This document shows, one piece after another, positions 52,026 to 61,037 of a DNA stretch of 64,000 bases. Position 1 is the stretch's first letter; the number at the start of each line of letters is the position of its first letter. The stretch is from Clavibacter michiganensis (GTDB lineage: Bacteria > Actinomycetota > Actinomycetes > Actinomycetales > Microbacteriaceae). A program made the position numbers and the translations under genes. Below the pieces are notes generated by a model. It was not told the origin of the DNA. It did not search any database and worked only from the letters and a program-made list of their open reading frames with translations. Location of the stretch: NCBI GenBank assembly GCA_002150995.1, contig MDHJ01000001.1, positions 558,001 to 622,000 on the forward strand, read 5' to 3'.

Positions 52026-52997
52026 ATGCACCCGTTCCCGGCCCCACCCCTACAGGTCCAGATCGGCGACGCCGCGGCGTTCGTCGGCATCACCCCCCGG
52101 TCGATCCGGCACTACCACCAGATCGGCCTCCTGCCGGAGCGGGAGCGCGGCGCCGACGGCCGGCGCCGGTACGGCTACGGGGAGATCATCCGGCTGCTCT
52201 GGATCCGGCGCATGGCCGACGCCGGGATCGCCCTCGACGACATCCGCGACGCCTTCGACGGCGGCGCACCCGGTGGCGCCGCGTCCGGCGGCGCCGCATC
52301 CGACGGCGGAGCACCCGGCGGTCCCGCGTCCGACGGCGCCGCGGAGGGGATCGCCGACGTCCTCGCGCGGTTGGAGGACGCCCTCGCCGCGCAGGAGGCC
52401 GAGCTGCAGCGGCAGCGGGCCCGGGTGCAGCGCATGCGGACCCTCGGCGACCGGCTGGGACTGCTCGACGGCCTCGTCTCCGGCCGCCTCGAGGGCGCAC
52501 CCGCGGGCTCGCTCCGGCAGGACGACCTGGACGCGCTCCTCGTCACCGAGCGCGTCTTCGGGCCGCTCGGCGCCGCGGTGCAGGCCGGCCGCTTCCTCGC
52601 CCTGGCCGCCGATCCGGCGCTGCGCGCGGAGTCCGACCGGGTCGACGCCGCCGAGGAGGCCCTGGACGACGCGGTCGCGGTCGACGACCCGCGCGTGGCG
52701 CAGGTGGCGGCCGAGCGGCACGCCTTCGAGGCCGAGCTGATGCGCGTCATCGAGGAGTCCGGCCAGCCGGAGGAGGACGACGCCCTCTTCGCGGCGTGGG
52801 ACGCGGCGCACCCGCCCGAGGAGGAGGCCACCGCGTCACGCGCCCGCTCGACGGACGGCTCCCGCGCCCGCAGCGCGGCGGACGTCATCCGGAGCATGCC
52901 CTACGACCTCTCGCCGGCCCGCGTGCGCTGCATGGAGCTGGCGGTGCGCCTCGGCGCGGAGGCGGCGTCGGAGGCGGCGTCGCCGTCGGCGCCCTAG
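52026..52997 (+). CDS. MerR family transcriptional regulator
   Basis: 323 residues: MerR winged helix (QIGDAAAFVGITPRSIRHYHQIGLLPERERGADGRRRYGYGEIIRLLWIRRMADAGIALDDIRDAF), then a Gly/Ala/Pro/Ser-rich insertion (GGAPGGAASGGAASDGGAPGG), a dimerisation coiled coil (LARLEDALAAQEAELQRQRARVQRM) and a long helical C-terminal effector domain of unknown ligand. GAGAGGA precedes the ATG. Its own promoter has a MerR-style 19-base spacer. Confidence 0.88.
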   Translation: MHPFPAPPLQVQIGDAAAFVGITPRSIRHYHQIGLLPERERGADGRRRYGYGEIIRLLWIRRMADAGIALDDIRDAFDGGAPGGAASGGAASDGGAPGGPASDGAAEGIADVLARLEDALAAQEAELQRQRARVQRMRTLGDRLGLLDGLVSGRLEGAPAGSLRQDDLDALLVTERVFGPLGAAVQAGRFLALAADPALRAESDRVDAAEEALDDAVAVDDPRVAQVAAERHAFEAELMRVIEESGQPEEDDALFAAWDAAHPPEEEATASRARSTDGSRARSAADVIRSMPYDLSPARVRCMELAVRLGAEAASEAASPSAP

Positions 52998-53250
52998 GCG
53001 AGCCGGCCTCGGGCATCCGCTGAGGGACCGCCCGGTCGGTCGCGCCGCGATCCGTGGCGCATGATGGGACGTGCCGGTGCCGGCAGGCGCACCTCCGCGC
53101 GCGCCGCGCCTCTCGAGCCCGGACAGGACGTCGCGGGCGTCGCCGGCCGAGCCCCTTCCCGGGCCCGTGTCCCGGCTCGCCGCCGACGGGAGGATCCCGG
53201 GCCCGGGATCCGCCACGCAGACCGGGCGCATGCCCACGTGAGGAACCGCG
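52998..53250. other. Intergenic region before the ABC exporter
   Basis: 253 bases. I see no convincing gene, TANNNT promoter box or strong hairpin; only GAGGAA ahead of the ABC start at 53251. Confidence 0.4.
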
Positions 53251-55152
53251 ATGAGCATGGAAGGCGCGGCCTGGAGCTCGCTCTACAAGATCTCGAGCAC
53301 GCAGGGCGGCAGGCACAGCATCTCCCGCGCGTCGGTGCGGCGGATCATGACGTTCGCGGTGCCCTACCGGACCCAGCTCCTGGTCTTCATCTCGCTGTCC
53401 GTCGTCGGCGCCTTCCTCGCGGTCGCGACGCCCGTGCTCGCCGGGCAGGTGGTCGACGTCATCGTCGCGCGGGGCGAGGTCGCGACGATCGTCCGGCTCG
53501 CCGTCGTCATCGCCCTCGTGGCCGTGGCCGACGCCGCCGTGTCGCTCGTGACGCGCTGGTACTCGTCGCGCATCGGCGAGGGCGTGATCCTCGACCTCCG
53601 CACCGCGGTCTTCGACCACGTGCAGCGGATGCCGATCGCGTTCTTCACCCGCACGCGCACCGGTGCCCTCGTGAGCCGCCTCAACAACGACGTGATCGGC
53701 GCCCAGCAGGCCTTCAGCGGCACGCTGTCCGGCGTGGTCACGAACCTCGTGGCGCTGATCCTCACCCTCGTCGTCATGCTCAGCACGTCGTGGCTCGTGA
53801 CGGTCCTCGCGGTGGTCATGCTCCCCGTGTTCCTCATCCCCGCGCGGCGGATGGGCGGCCGGCTCGCCGCGCTCCGGCGCGAGGCCGCCGACCACAACTC
53901 GGCGATGAGCACGCAGATGACGGAGCGGTTCTCGGCGCCCGGCGCCACCCTGGTCAAGCTGTTCGGCCGGCCCGACGAGGAGTCCGAGGAGTTCCGCGTG
54001 CGCGCCGCCCGCGTCCGCGACATCGGGGTGCGGAGCACGATGCTGCAGTTCGTCTTCTTCACCGCGCTGATGCTCGTCTCCGCCCTCGCGCTCGCCCTGG
54101 TCTACGGGCTCGGCGGATTCCTCGCGCTCGCCGGCCAGCTCGACACCGGCGAGGTGGTCACCCTGGCGCTCCTCCTCACGCGCCTCTACGCGCCGCTGAC
54201 GAGCCTCGCGAACGCGCGGGTGGAGATCATGAGCGCGGTGGTCAGCTTCGAGCGCGTCTTCGAGGTGCTCGACCTCGAGCCGCTCATCCAGGAGGCGCCG
54301 GACGCCGTCGAGGTCCCGGCGGGCCCGGTGGCCGTGGAGTTCGACGACGTGCGCTTCGCCTACCCGTCGGCGGACAAGGTGTCGCTCGCCTCCCTCGAGG
54401 AGGTCGCCACGCTGGACACCCGCGGCGGCGAGGAGGTGCTGCACGGCGTGTCGTTCCGGATCGAGCCGGGGCAGACCGTCGCCCTCGTCGGCTCGTCGGG
54501 CGCCGGCAAGTCCACGATCGCGCAGCTCCTCTCGCGCCTGTACGACGTGGACGGCGGCGCCGTGCGCCTCGCCGGGACGGACGTGCGCGACGTCACCTCC
54601 GCGTCCATGCGGGGGACCCTGGGCATGGTGACGCAGGACGGCCACCTGTTCCACGAGACGATCCTGTCCAACCTGCGCCTCGCGCGGCCGGAGGCGACCG
54701 ACGACGAGGTGTGGGACGCCGTCCGCCGCGCGCGGCTCGAGCCGCTCATCCGGTCGCTGCCGGACCAGCTCGACACGATGGTGGGGGAGCGCGGCTACCG
54801 GCTCTCGGGCGGCGAGCGCCAGCGCATGACCATCGCGCGGCTGCTGCTCGCCCAGCCGCGCGTCGTCATCCTCGACGAGGCGACGGCCGCGCTCGACTCG
54901 ACCTCGGAGGCCGCCGTGCAGGCGGCGCTCAGCGAGGCCCTCGAGGGGCGCACGGCGATGGTGATCGCCCACCGCCTCTCCACCATCCGCAGCGCGGACC
55001 TGATCCTCGTGGTCGAGGACGGCGCGATCGTCGAACGCGGCACGCACGACGAGCTCCTGGCCGCGGGCGGCCGCTACGAGGAGCTGCACCGGACCCAGTT
55101 CGCGGTGCAGGCGGACCCGGCGGCGGATCCGCGGGGGCTCCGCGCGAGCTGA
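53251..55152 (+). CDS. ABC exporter (fused membrane and ATPase domains)
   Basis: 633 residues: six-helix type I exporter domain (about 30-340) and nucleotide-binding domain with Walker A GSSGAGKST (Lys420), Q-loop MVTQDGHLF, signature LSGGERQRM (from 518), Walker B VVILDEATAALD and switch His in IAHRLST. As a half-transporter it should act as a homodimer. The region between the two domains carries a short insertion (SADKVSLASLEEVATLDTRGGEE) seen in some actinobacterial relatives. It is convergent with the Nit1C left arm, 66 bases away, so association with that cluster is possible but unproven. Confidence 0.93.
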   Translation: MSMEGAAWSSLYKISSTQGGRHSISRASVRRIMTFAVPYRTQLLVFISLSVVGAFLAVATPVLAGQVVDVIVARGEVATIVRLAVVIALVAVADAAVSLVTRWYSSRIGEGVILDLRTAVFDHVQRMPIAFFTRTRTGALVSRLNNDVIGAQQAFSGTLSGVVTNLVALILTLVVMLSTSWLVTVLAVVMLPVFLIPARRMGGRLAALRREAADHNSAMSTQMTERFSAPGATLVKLFGRPDEESEEFRVRAARVRDIGVRSTMLQFVFFTALMLVSALALALVYGLGGFLALAGQLDTGEVVTLALLLTRLYAPLTSLANARVEIMSAVVSFERVFEVLDLEPLIQEAPDAVEVPAGPVAVEFDDVRFAYPSADKVSLASLEEVATLDTRGGEEVLHGVSFRIEPGQTVALVGSSGAGKSTIAQLLSRLYDVDGGAVRLAGTDVRDVTSASMRGTLGMVTQDGHLFHETILSNLRLARPEATDDEVWDAVRRARLEPLIRSLPDQLDTMVGERGYRLSGGERQRMTIARLLLAQPRVVILDEATAALDSTSEAAVQAALSEALEGRTAMVIAHRLSTIRSADLILVVEDGAIVERGTHDELLAAGGRYEELHRTQFAVQADPAADPRGLRAS

Positions 55153-55218
55153 CCGTCGCCGCCGGAGGCCGAGCGCCGAGCGCCGCACCTGCCCGCGAGC
55201 GGGCGCGGACGGCGCGGA

Positions 55219-56646
55219 TCAGGCGGGACCGAGCCCGGTGACGCCGCCCGCGACGGCCCCCGTCGTCTCCCCGTCCGGCCACCGGAGCACGACGCCCCGC
55301 TCCGGCGTCAGCCGCCCGACCTCCGCGGTCACGGCGTGCGGCGACGCCATCCGCGATCCGCCCGGCGGGTCGGCGGTGACCATCCCGAAGCCCGGGAAGC
55401 AGCCGAGCCAGTCGCCCATCGACACGGCTCCGCCGCCGGCCGCTCCGGGGACCGGGACGTCCGCGACGTCGACGACCGCCCCGAGGCCGCTCGCCTCCGC
55501 GAGCATGCCGACCGTCCCGACGATGCCGGCCATGCTCACGTCCTTCGCCGCGGACGGGCGGGCGCGGGCCACCGTCGCGGCGAGGTCGCGCAGCTCGTGC
55601 GGCCGACGCCCCTCGGTCGAGTTCCACTGGCTCCCGTGGTGCCCGTCCTTCCAGGTCCCGGAGACGTCCACGGTCAGGCTGAGCGCGTGCCCGATACGGC
55701 CGCCACCTCCGGGCACCGGGTGGTCGGTCCGTCCCAGGGCGGTCACGGACAGGGCCGCGGGGACACCGATCTGCGTGTGACCGCCGAGGAGGGGGACGCC
55801 CCACGCCTCGGCGCCGCGGCGGATGCCGGCCATGACGCGGCGCACTGCGGCCGTGTCGCGGCCCGCGACCGCATCGAGCAGGCCCACCGGGGTCGCGCCC
55901 ATCGCGCTGAGGTCGTTCACGTTCACGAGGACGCTGCACCAGCCCGCCCACTCGGGATCCCGCTCCACCATGGAGGGCAGGATGGCGTCGCATGCGGCGA
56001 TCACGTCCGTGCCGGGGACGGGGGCCCCGTCGTCCCCGACCCACCCCGGTCCGCCGAGGGAGGCCGCGGGTCCGTGCGCCCACGACGTGCGCGGCTCGAG
56101 GAGGGCCTCGAGGTGCGACTTCGTGGCGTCGACGATGCGCTGGTACCGGTCGACCGGCCAGCGCATGCGCAGGTGGTCGACGCCCCCGATCAGGCAGGAT
56201 CCGGTCGTCGTCCACCCGAGCCGGCGGAAGAGCGCGGAGCTGCGCGTCTGCACGGTCGCATCGAACCGGATGGCGCCCCTCTGCTCCGCGAGGGCGCAGG
56301 CGGCCCGGACGAGGGCGGATCCGACGCCGCGCACGCCGCGCGCGGCGTCGTCGACCACGAGCCGGGAGCCCGTCCACCACCCGATGTCGCGCGCGCCGAC
56401 CGGGGCGATGCGGACGCCGCCGATGACGGTCCCGCCCGCGCGGGCGATCAGCACGACGGCCCTCGGGTCGTCGTCGATGCCGTCCGCGTCGTCGACCGCG
56501 AACAGCCCCTGCTCCTCAACGAACGCGGCGCGACGCAGGCGGCGGTGCGCATCGAGCTCGTCGGCCTCCGCGATGCCCACGATGAACTCGGGCGGTCGGC
56601 GGACGACGGGCGGCCCCATGAGGGCCGGCACGTCCAGGAGCGCCAC
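55219..56646 (-). CDS. MSMEG_0567/Sll0787-type fused N-acetyltransferase and AIR-synthase-like protein (Nit1C)
   Basis: 475 residues with two domains: GNAT-like (about 15-160; RRAAFVEEQGLF, GVGSALVRAACALAEQRGAIRF) and an AIR synthase/PurM-like ATP-binding domain (about 165-475; NVNDLSAMGATPVGLLDAVAG, LLGGHTQIG, KDVSMAGIVGTVGMLAEASGLGAVVD). In other Nit1C clusters these are separate nitE and nitF or one fused gene. The GTG at 56646 lies 2 bases after the nitD stop. Last gene of the left arm. Confidence 0.87.
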   Translation of the reverse strand: MALLDVPALMGPPVVRRPPEFIVGIAEADELDAHRRLRRAAFVEEQGLFAVDDADGIDDDPRAVVLIARAGGTVIGGVRIAPVGARDIGWWTGSRLVVDDAARGVRGVGSALVRAACALAEQRGAIRFDATVQTRSSALFRRLGWTTTGSCLIGGVDHLRMRWPVDRYQRIVDATKSHLEALLEPRTSWAHGPAASLGGPGWVGDDGAPVPGTDVIAACDAILPSMVERDPEWAGWCSVLVNVNDLSAMGATPVGLLDAVAGRDTAAVRRVMAGIRRGAEAWGVPLLGGHTQIGVPAALSVTALGRTDHPVPGGGGRIGHALSLTVDVSGTWKDGHHGSQWNSTEGRRPHELRDLAATVARARPSAAKDVSMAGIVGTVGMLAEASGLGAVVDVADVPVPGAAGGGAVSMGDWLGCFPGFGMVTADPPGGSRMASPHAVTAEVGRLTPERGVVLRWPDGETTGAVAGGVTGLGPA

Positions 56647-56648
56647 GG

Positions 56649-57758
56649 TCAGCCGCCGGCCGTCTGCAGCGCGGAGCAGGCGCCGCAGGCGGCGCACCCC
56701 GCCTTCTGGTCCGCGCCGCGCATCCCCGCCGCCTGCAGCGCACGCGAGACGCGGAAGGTGACGTCGCGGAGCACCGCGCCGTCGGGGGCGCCGACGCCGT
56801 CCACATCGGTCGCGAGCGTGCCGCGGAGGGGCCGGAAGGGGACGATGAACGGGTAGACGCCCATGTCGATGAGCTCCTGGGCGCCCGCGACCATCTCGTC
56901 CGGATCCTCGCCGAGCCCCACGAGCAGGTACGTCGACACCTGGTTGCGGCCGAAGACGCGGACCGCCTCGCGCCAGGCTGCGCGGTACTCGTCCATCGAG
57001 ACCCGCGACTTGCCCGGCATCCACCGCCGTCGCACGTCGTCGTCCATCGACTCGACGTGGATGCCGATGGACCGCGCACCGGCCTCGTAGAGGTCCGTGA
57101 TGGTCGACAGCTGCGCCGGCGGCTCGCACTGCACCTGGATCATGAGGTCGGGCACCACGGCCTTGATCGCGCGGACGCAGCGCGCCAGGTGGGTCGCGCC
57201 CCGGTCGCGGCCGTTGCTGGTCCCCGTCGTCATGACCATCTGCTCGACGCCGTCCAGCCGCCACGCGGCCTCCGCCACCTCGGCGAGCATGGCCGGGGTC
57301 TTCACCGCGATGGTGCTTCCCGAGGCGAGGCTCTCCTCGATGGAGCAGAACCGGCACCGCTCGGACTCGGCGTAGCGCACGCAGGTCTGCACGACGGTCG
57401 TGGCGAGCACCTTCGCGCCGTGCAGCCGCGCGATCCTCTCGTAGGAGACGCCCTCCGCGGTCCGCAGGTCGTAGAAGCGGGGCCGGTCGACGGCGGTGAC
57501 CTCGTAGCCGGTGTCCTCGCCGTCGAGCAGGAGGCGCCCGTCGTCGACGAGGTAGGGGCTGTCCGCGGCGGCGGGGATCGCCGACTGGAGCCCGGCGAAC
57601 ATCACGTGCCCGTCGTCGCTCGGTCCCGCGCCGCCCTCGCGGTGCACGGGGGCGGCGACGCGGATCCCGCGGATGGCGATGTCGACGCGCGTCGTGAGCG
57701 CGTCCCCGTCCGCCGGTCGGCCGCGCGTCGGTGTGACGGTCCCTCTCGTGATGGTCAT
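56649..57758 (-). CDS. nitD: MSMEG_0568 family radical SAM protein (Nit1C nitD)
   Basis: 369 residues. The cluster-binding cysteines are C126, C135 and C138 (CVRYAESERCRFC, spacing CX8CX2C rather than CX3CX2C), typical of this family. It is followed by a radical-SAM barrel (VMTTGTSNGRDRGATHLARCVRAIK, IQVQCEPPAQLSTITDLYEAGARSIGIHVES) and a Cys-rich C-terminus (CAACGAC) that may hold another metal site. It probably performs the radical step on the unknown Nit1C substrate. The ATG at 57758 is 11 bases after the nitB stop. Confidence 0.9.
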   Translation of the reverse strand: MTITRGTVTPTRGRPADGDALTTRVDIAIRGIRVAAPVHREGGAGPSDDGHVMFAGLQSAIPAAADSPYLVDDGRLLLDGEDTGYEVTAVDRPRFYDLRTAEGVSYERIARLHGAKVLATTVVQTCVRYAESERCRFCSIEESLASGSTIAVKTPAMLAEVAEAAWRLDGVEQMVMTTGTSNGRDRGATHLARCVRAIKAVVPDLMIQVQCEPPAQLSTITDLYEAGARSIGIHVESMDDDVRRRWMPGKSRVSMDEYRAAWREAVRVFGRNQVSTYLLVGLGEDPDEMVAGAQELIDMGVYPFIVPFRPLRGTLATDVDGVGAPDGAVLRDVTFRVSRALQAAGMRGADQKAGCAACGACSALQTAGG

Positions 57759-57769
57759 CCGGGCACCGG

Positions 57770-58300
57770 TCAGACCATGTAGGTGCTGTTGATGATGGCG
57801 CCCTTGCGGGCGTAGTGGATGACCGCGTCCTGCACGTCGAGCGGGTGGCACGGGATGACGCCCGCGATGAGGTCCTCCTCGCGCGCGCCGTGCAGGGCCA
57901 GGCCGAAGCGGCAGCAGAAGACGGTGCCGCCCTCGGCGATGAACGTCTCGAGCGCGTTGTTGATGTTGTTCTCGCCCGGGAAGCCGTCGGCGCCGGTCGT
58001 GGGGAACCCGCGGTTCGCGATGGCGTTCAGCGATCCCGGACCGTAGAAGTACAGGACGCTCGTGAAGCCCTTCCGCAGCGCGCGGGTGGCCTGGAGGACC
58101 GCGACGAAGCTGACCGACGACTCGTGCGCGATGCCGTGCACCAGCTGGAAGTAGTGCTCGTCCTTCGAGGCCGTGTAGTCGGGGAAGATCTTCGTCGACC
58201 CGTAGATGCTGCTGCCCTTCGGCAGGGACGGGTGGGAGATCTCGTTCCGGGACCTCTCGATGTTGTCGAGGATCTGCTGGTCGATGTCGGTGTCGCTCAT
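57770..58300 (-). CDS. nitB: MSMEG_0572/Sll0783 family nitrogen starvation response protein (Nit1C nitB)
   Basis: 176 residues and highly conserved in this family: SLPKGSSIYGSTKIFPDYTASKDEHYFQLVHGIAHESSVSFVAVLQATRALRKGFTS, a CC pair in GTVFCCRFGLALHGAREEDLIAG, and IPCHPLDVQDAVIHYARKGAIINSTYMV. Its biochemical role is unknown; in cyanobacteria the homolog is induced by nitrogen starvation. AAGGAG precedes the ATG at 58300. First gene of the left arm, divergent from nitC. Confidence 0.92.
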   Translation of the reverse strand: MSDTDIDQQILDNIERSRNEISHPSLPKGSSIYGSTKIFPDYTASKDEHYFQLVHGIAHESSVSFVAVLQATRALRKGFTSVLYFYGPGSLNAIANRGFPTTGADGFPGENNINNALETFIAEGGTVFCCRFGLALHGAREEDLIAGVIPCHPLDVQDAVIHYARKGAIINSTYMV

Positions 58301-58381
58301 GGTGGTGCTCCTTCGCGGTCGGACGAGAGCCGGGGGGGGCGGCCGGTGGATCCGAGTCTCAGTCGCCTCTGTTGCCGCCGC

Positions 58382-58408
58382 GTTACGCGTATGTGCCCCT
58401 TTTGTTTC
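58382..58408 (-). promoter_or_regulatory. GlnR-like half-sites, nitB side
   Basis: GTTAC (58382-58386) and GTTTC (58404-58408) are the complements of GTAAC and GAAAC, 22 bases apart, i.e. two 11-base steps. Weaker than the site on the nitC side. Confidence 0.35.
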
Positions 58409-58497
58409 CGCCCTCGATGAATGCGGGTGGAAGGCCTGGCTGAATGAGGATTCGGTCGATGGGGGGCCGCGCTGCGAAATGCATTCTTATTCCCGGC

Positions 58498-58523
58498 GTA
58501 ACCAACCGGAAACGCACGGTGAC
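58498..58523 (+). promoter_or_regulatory. GlnR-like box upstream of nitC
   Basis: GTAAC (58498-58502), 6 bases, GAAAC (58509-58513), 5 bases, GTGAC (58519-58523). The actinobacterial GlnR site is gTnAc-n6-GaAAc, which the first two half-sites match exactly. It ends 2 bases before TTGACT (58525-58530), a suitable place for an activator. Confidence 0.55.
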
Positions 58524-58581
58524 ATTGACTGGGCGCACCGCAGCGATGCCGCGGACCGCTCCCCACACCTCAGGAGGCACG

Positions 58582-59454
58582 ATGACGACGACCGTCGCGG
58601 CCGTCTCGGCGAACTTCACGCGAGACCTCCAGCAGAACTACGACCTCATCGCGACCCTCGTCGACGAGGCGCGCGGGAGCGGCGTCCAGCTGCTCGCCTT
58701 CCCCGAGGCGGCGATCGGCGGGTACCTGTCCTCGCTCGGCGACCACGGGGACACCCTGAGGACGACCACCCGCTCGCTGCCCCCCGCCATCGCCCTCGAC
58801 GGGCCGGAGATCCGGCGCGTGCAGGAGATCGCCGGCGACATGGTCGTCTGCATCGGCTTCTGCGAGCTCGCCGACGACGGCGAGACCCGGTACAACGCCG
58901 CCGTCTGCCTCGACGGCGACCGCGTGTACGGGTCGTACCGGAAGGTCCACCAGCCGCTCGGCGAGAGCATGTCGTACTCCGCCGGCGACGCCTACGAGGC
59001 CTTCGACACCCCCGTCGGGCGCATCGGTCTCCAGATCTGCTACGACAAGGCGTTCCCCGAGGCGGCGCGCTCCCTGGCCGTGGACGGCGCCGAGATCATC
59101 GTCAGCATGTCCGCCTGGCCCGTCGCCCGGACGGCCACGGCCGACGACCTCCAGGAGGACAGGTGGACGTACCGGTTCAACCTCTTCGACACCGCGCGCG
59201 CCCTCGACAACCAGGTGTTCTGGATCGCCTCCAACCAGGCCGGCACCTTCGGCTCCCTGCGCTACGTGGGCAACGCCAAGGTCGTCGACCCGGGCGGCAA
59301 CGTCCTCGCCACCACGCTGCTCGAGGCGGGCCTCGCCATCGCCGAGATCGACGTCGAGGGCACCTTCGCCGCCATGCGCAAGGGCATGTTCCACCTCCGC
59401 GACCGCCGACCGGATGCCTACCGCACCGGGGAAGGGGTCCTGGTCGATGCCTGA
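58582..59454 (+). CDS. nitC: Nit1C nitrilase (Sll0784/Nit6803 family)
   Basis: 290-residue carbon-nitrogen hydrolase with an intact triad: Glu42 in FPEAAIGGY, Lys121 in YRKVH and Cys153 in QICYDKAFPE. Nitrilases convert nitriles to acids and ammonia; members of this family are linked to nitrogen starvation and cyanide use. CAGGAGG precedes the ATG at 58582. Its stop overlaps nitG by 8 bases. Compare with the paralog at 61038, which lacks the Cys. Confidence 0.93.
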   Translation: MTTTVAAVSANFTRDLQQNYDLIATLVDEARGSGVQLLAFPEAAIGGYLSSLGDHGDTLRTTTRSLPPAIALDGPEIRRVQEIAGDMVVCIGFCELADDGETRYNAAVCLDGDRVYGSYRKVHQPLGESMSYSAGDAYEAFDTPVGRIGLQICYDKAFPEAARSLAVDGAEIIVSMSAWPVARTATADDLQEDRWTYRFNLFDTARALDNQVFWIASNQAGTFGSLRYVGNAKVVDPGGNVLATTLLEAGLAIAEIDVEGTFAAMRKGMFHLRDRRPDAYRTGEGVLVDA

Positions 59455-59751
59455 GATGACGTTCCGGGTCCGCTGGCCCGACGGCACCGAGGCCTCCTGC
59501 TACTCGCCGAGCCTGGTCGTGCACGACCACCTCGAGACGGGCGCCGAGTACCCGCTCGCCGACTTCGTCCGCCGCTCCACCACCGCCCTCGGATCGCCGG
59601 CCAGCGCGTCCAGGCCCGCTACGGGTTCGAGTGCACCTCCGCCCGGCAGCAGCGGGACGAGATCCTCGACGCCGCGACCGCCTTCGACGGGGGCACGGTG
59701 CGGGTGCTGGCCATGCACCCGCCGCTGCCCGCCGAGGGGGCAGGCGCATGA
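59447..59751 (+). pseudogene. nitG: MSMEG_0570 family nitrogen starvation response protein (Nit1C nitG), one frameshift
   Basis: About 101 residues if the GG at 59591-59592 gains a G: MPEMTFRVRWPDGTEASCYSPSLVVHDHL... STTALG joins IAGQRVQARYGFECTSARQQRDEI. FRVRWPDG and CYSPS are the family marks. Role unknown, but it accompanies nitC in nearly all such clusters. The start overlaps the end of nitC by 8 bases and the TGA overlaps the ATG of nitH (ATGA). The context leaves little doubt that the gene is intact in the organism. Confidence 0.85.
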
Positions 59752-61028
59752 CGGCCCCGCGCCGCGTCGTCGACGGCACGCACGTCGAGGTCGCCGTCAT
59801 CGGCGGAGGCCAGGCCGGGCTCTCCGCCAGCTGGCACCTCACCGACCGAGGCATCGACCACGTCGTGCTGGAGCGCGACCGCATCGCCCACGACTGGGCC
59901 GACCGGCGCTGGGACGCCTTCACCCTCGTCACGCCGAACTGGCAGTGCGTGCTCCCCGGCTACCCGTACGACGGGGACGACCCGGACGGCTTCATGACAC
60001 GCGACCAGGTCCTCGCCTGGATCCGCCGCTACGCCGGCACCTTCGACGCGCCGGTCGTCGAGGGCGTCCTCGTCACCCGGCTCCGCGAGGCGCCCGCCGG
60101 CGGCTTCGAGGTCGTCACCGACCAGGGCACCCTCCTCGCCGACCAGGTCGTCATCGCCACCGGGGGGTACCACCGCCCGGTCCTGCCGGCCGCGGCAGGG
60201 CGGGTGTCCAGCTCGATCGTGCAGCTCCACTCCGCCGACTACCGCTCCCCGGAGGCCCTGCCCTCCGGCGGCGTCCTCGTCGTCGGATCCGGCCAGTCCG
60301 GCGCGCAGATCGCCGAGGACCTGTTCCTCGCCGGACGCCGGGTGCACCTCGCCCTCGGCTCCGCCCCCCGGTGTGCGCGCACATACCGCGGGCGCGACTG
60401 CATCGCCTGGCTCAGCGACATGGGCATCTACGACATCCCCGTCCACGCGCAGGTCGGCGGGCTGACCAAGCGCGAGTCGACCAACCACTACATGACCGGC
60501 CGGGGCGGAGGCCGCGACATCGACCTCCGCGCCTTCGCGCGCGACGGCATGAGCCTCCACGGACGGCTCACCGGCGCCGACGGCACGTCGGTCGCGTTCA
60601 GCCCCACCGCCGAGGCGTCGCTCGACCACGCCGACTCCGTCATGGAGTCCATCAAGACGGACATCGACCGCCACATCGAGCGGCACGCCATCGACGCCCC
60701 CGTCGAGGCGCGCTACGAGCCCGTCTGGCGACCCGAGACCGAGGTCACCGGGCTCGACCTGCACGAGGCCGGCATCACGAGCATCGTCTGGTCCGCCGGG
60801 TTCCGCTCCGACTACTCGTGGGTGCAGGTCGGCGTCTTCGACGGCGCCGGCCACCCCACGCACCAGCGGGGCAGCACGTCGGTCCCGGGGCTCCACTTCC
60901 TCGGCCTCCCCTGGCTGCACACGTGGGGCTCGGGCCGATTCGCGGCCATCGCCCGCGACGCGGAGCACACGGTGGGACTCATCGCCGCGAGGGCCCGACG
61001 AGAGGTGGCCGCAGCTGTTCCCGGCTAG
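59748..61028 (+). CDS. nitH: MSMEG_0569 family flavin-dependent oxidoreductase (Nit1C nitH)
   Basis: 426 residues with an FAD-binding VIGGGQAGLSASWHL (19-24 GGGQAG), a second nucleotide site VVGSGQSGAQIAEDL, and RWDAFTLVTPNW, features of flavin monooxygenase-like (BVMO/FMO) oxidoreductases. It probably oxygenates or oxidises a nitrogen-containing intermediate of the cluster pathway. Start overlaps the nitG stop as ATGA. Confidence 0.9.
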   Translation: MTAPRRVVDGTHVEVAVIGGGQAGLSASWHLTDRGIDHVVLERDRIAHDWADRRWDAFTLVTPNWQCVLPGYPYDGDDPDGFMTRDQVLAWIRRYAGTFDAPVVEGVLVTRLREAPAGGFEVVTDQGTLLADQVVIATGGYHRPVLPAAAGRVSSSIVQLHSADYRSPEALPSGGVLVVGSGQSGAQIAEDLFLAGRRVHLALGSAPRCARTYRGRDCIAWLSDMGIYDIPVHAQVGGLTKRESTNHYMTGRGGGRDIDLRAFARDGMSLHGRLTGADGTSVAFSPTAEASLDHADSVMESIKTDIDRHIERHAIDAPVEARYEPVWRPETEVTGLDLHEAGITSIVWSAGFRSDYSWVQVGVFDGAGHPTHQRGSTSVPGLHFLGLPWLHTWGSGRFAAIARDAEHTVGLIAARARREVAAAVPG

Positions 61029-61037
61029 CCTGACCCG

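Larger units (their letters stand above)
58301..58581. other. Divergent promoter region of the Nit1C cluster
   Basis: 281 bases, locally AT-richer than any other long stretch here. It contains GlnR-like half-sites at 58382-58408 and 58498-58523, a TTGACT (58525-58530) that could be the -35 of nitC, and no gene. Confidence 0.55.
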
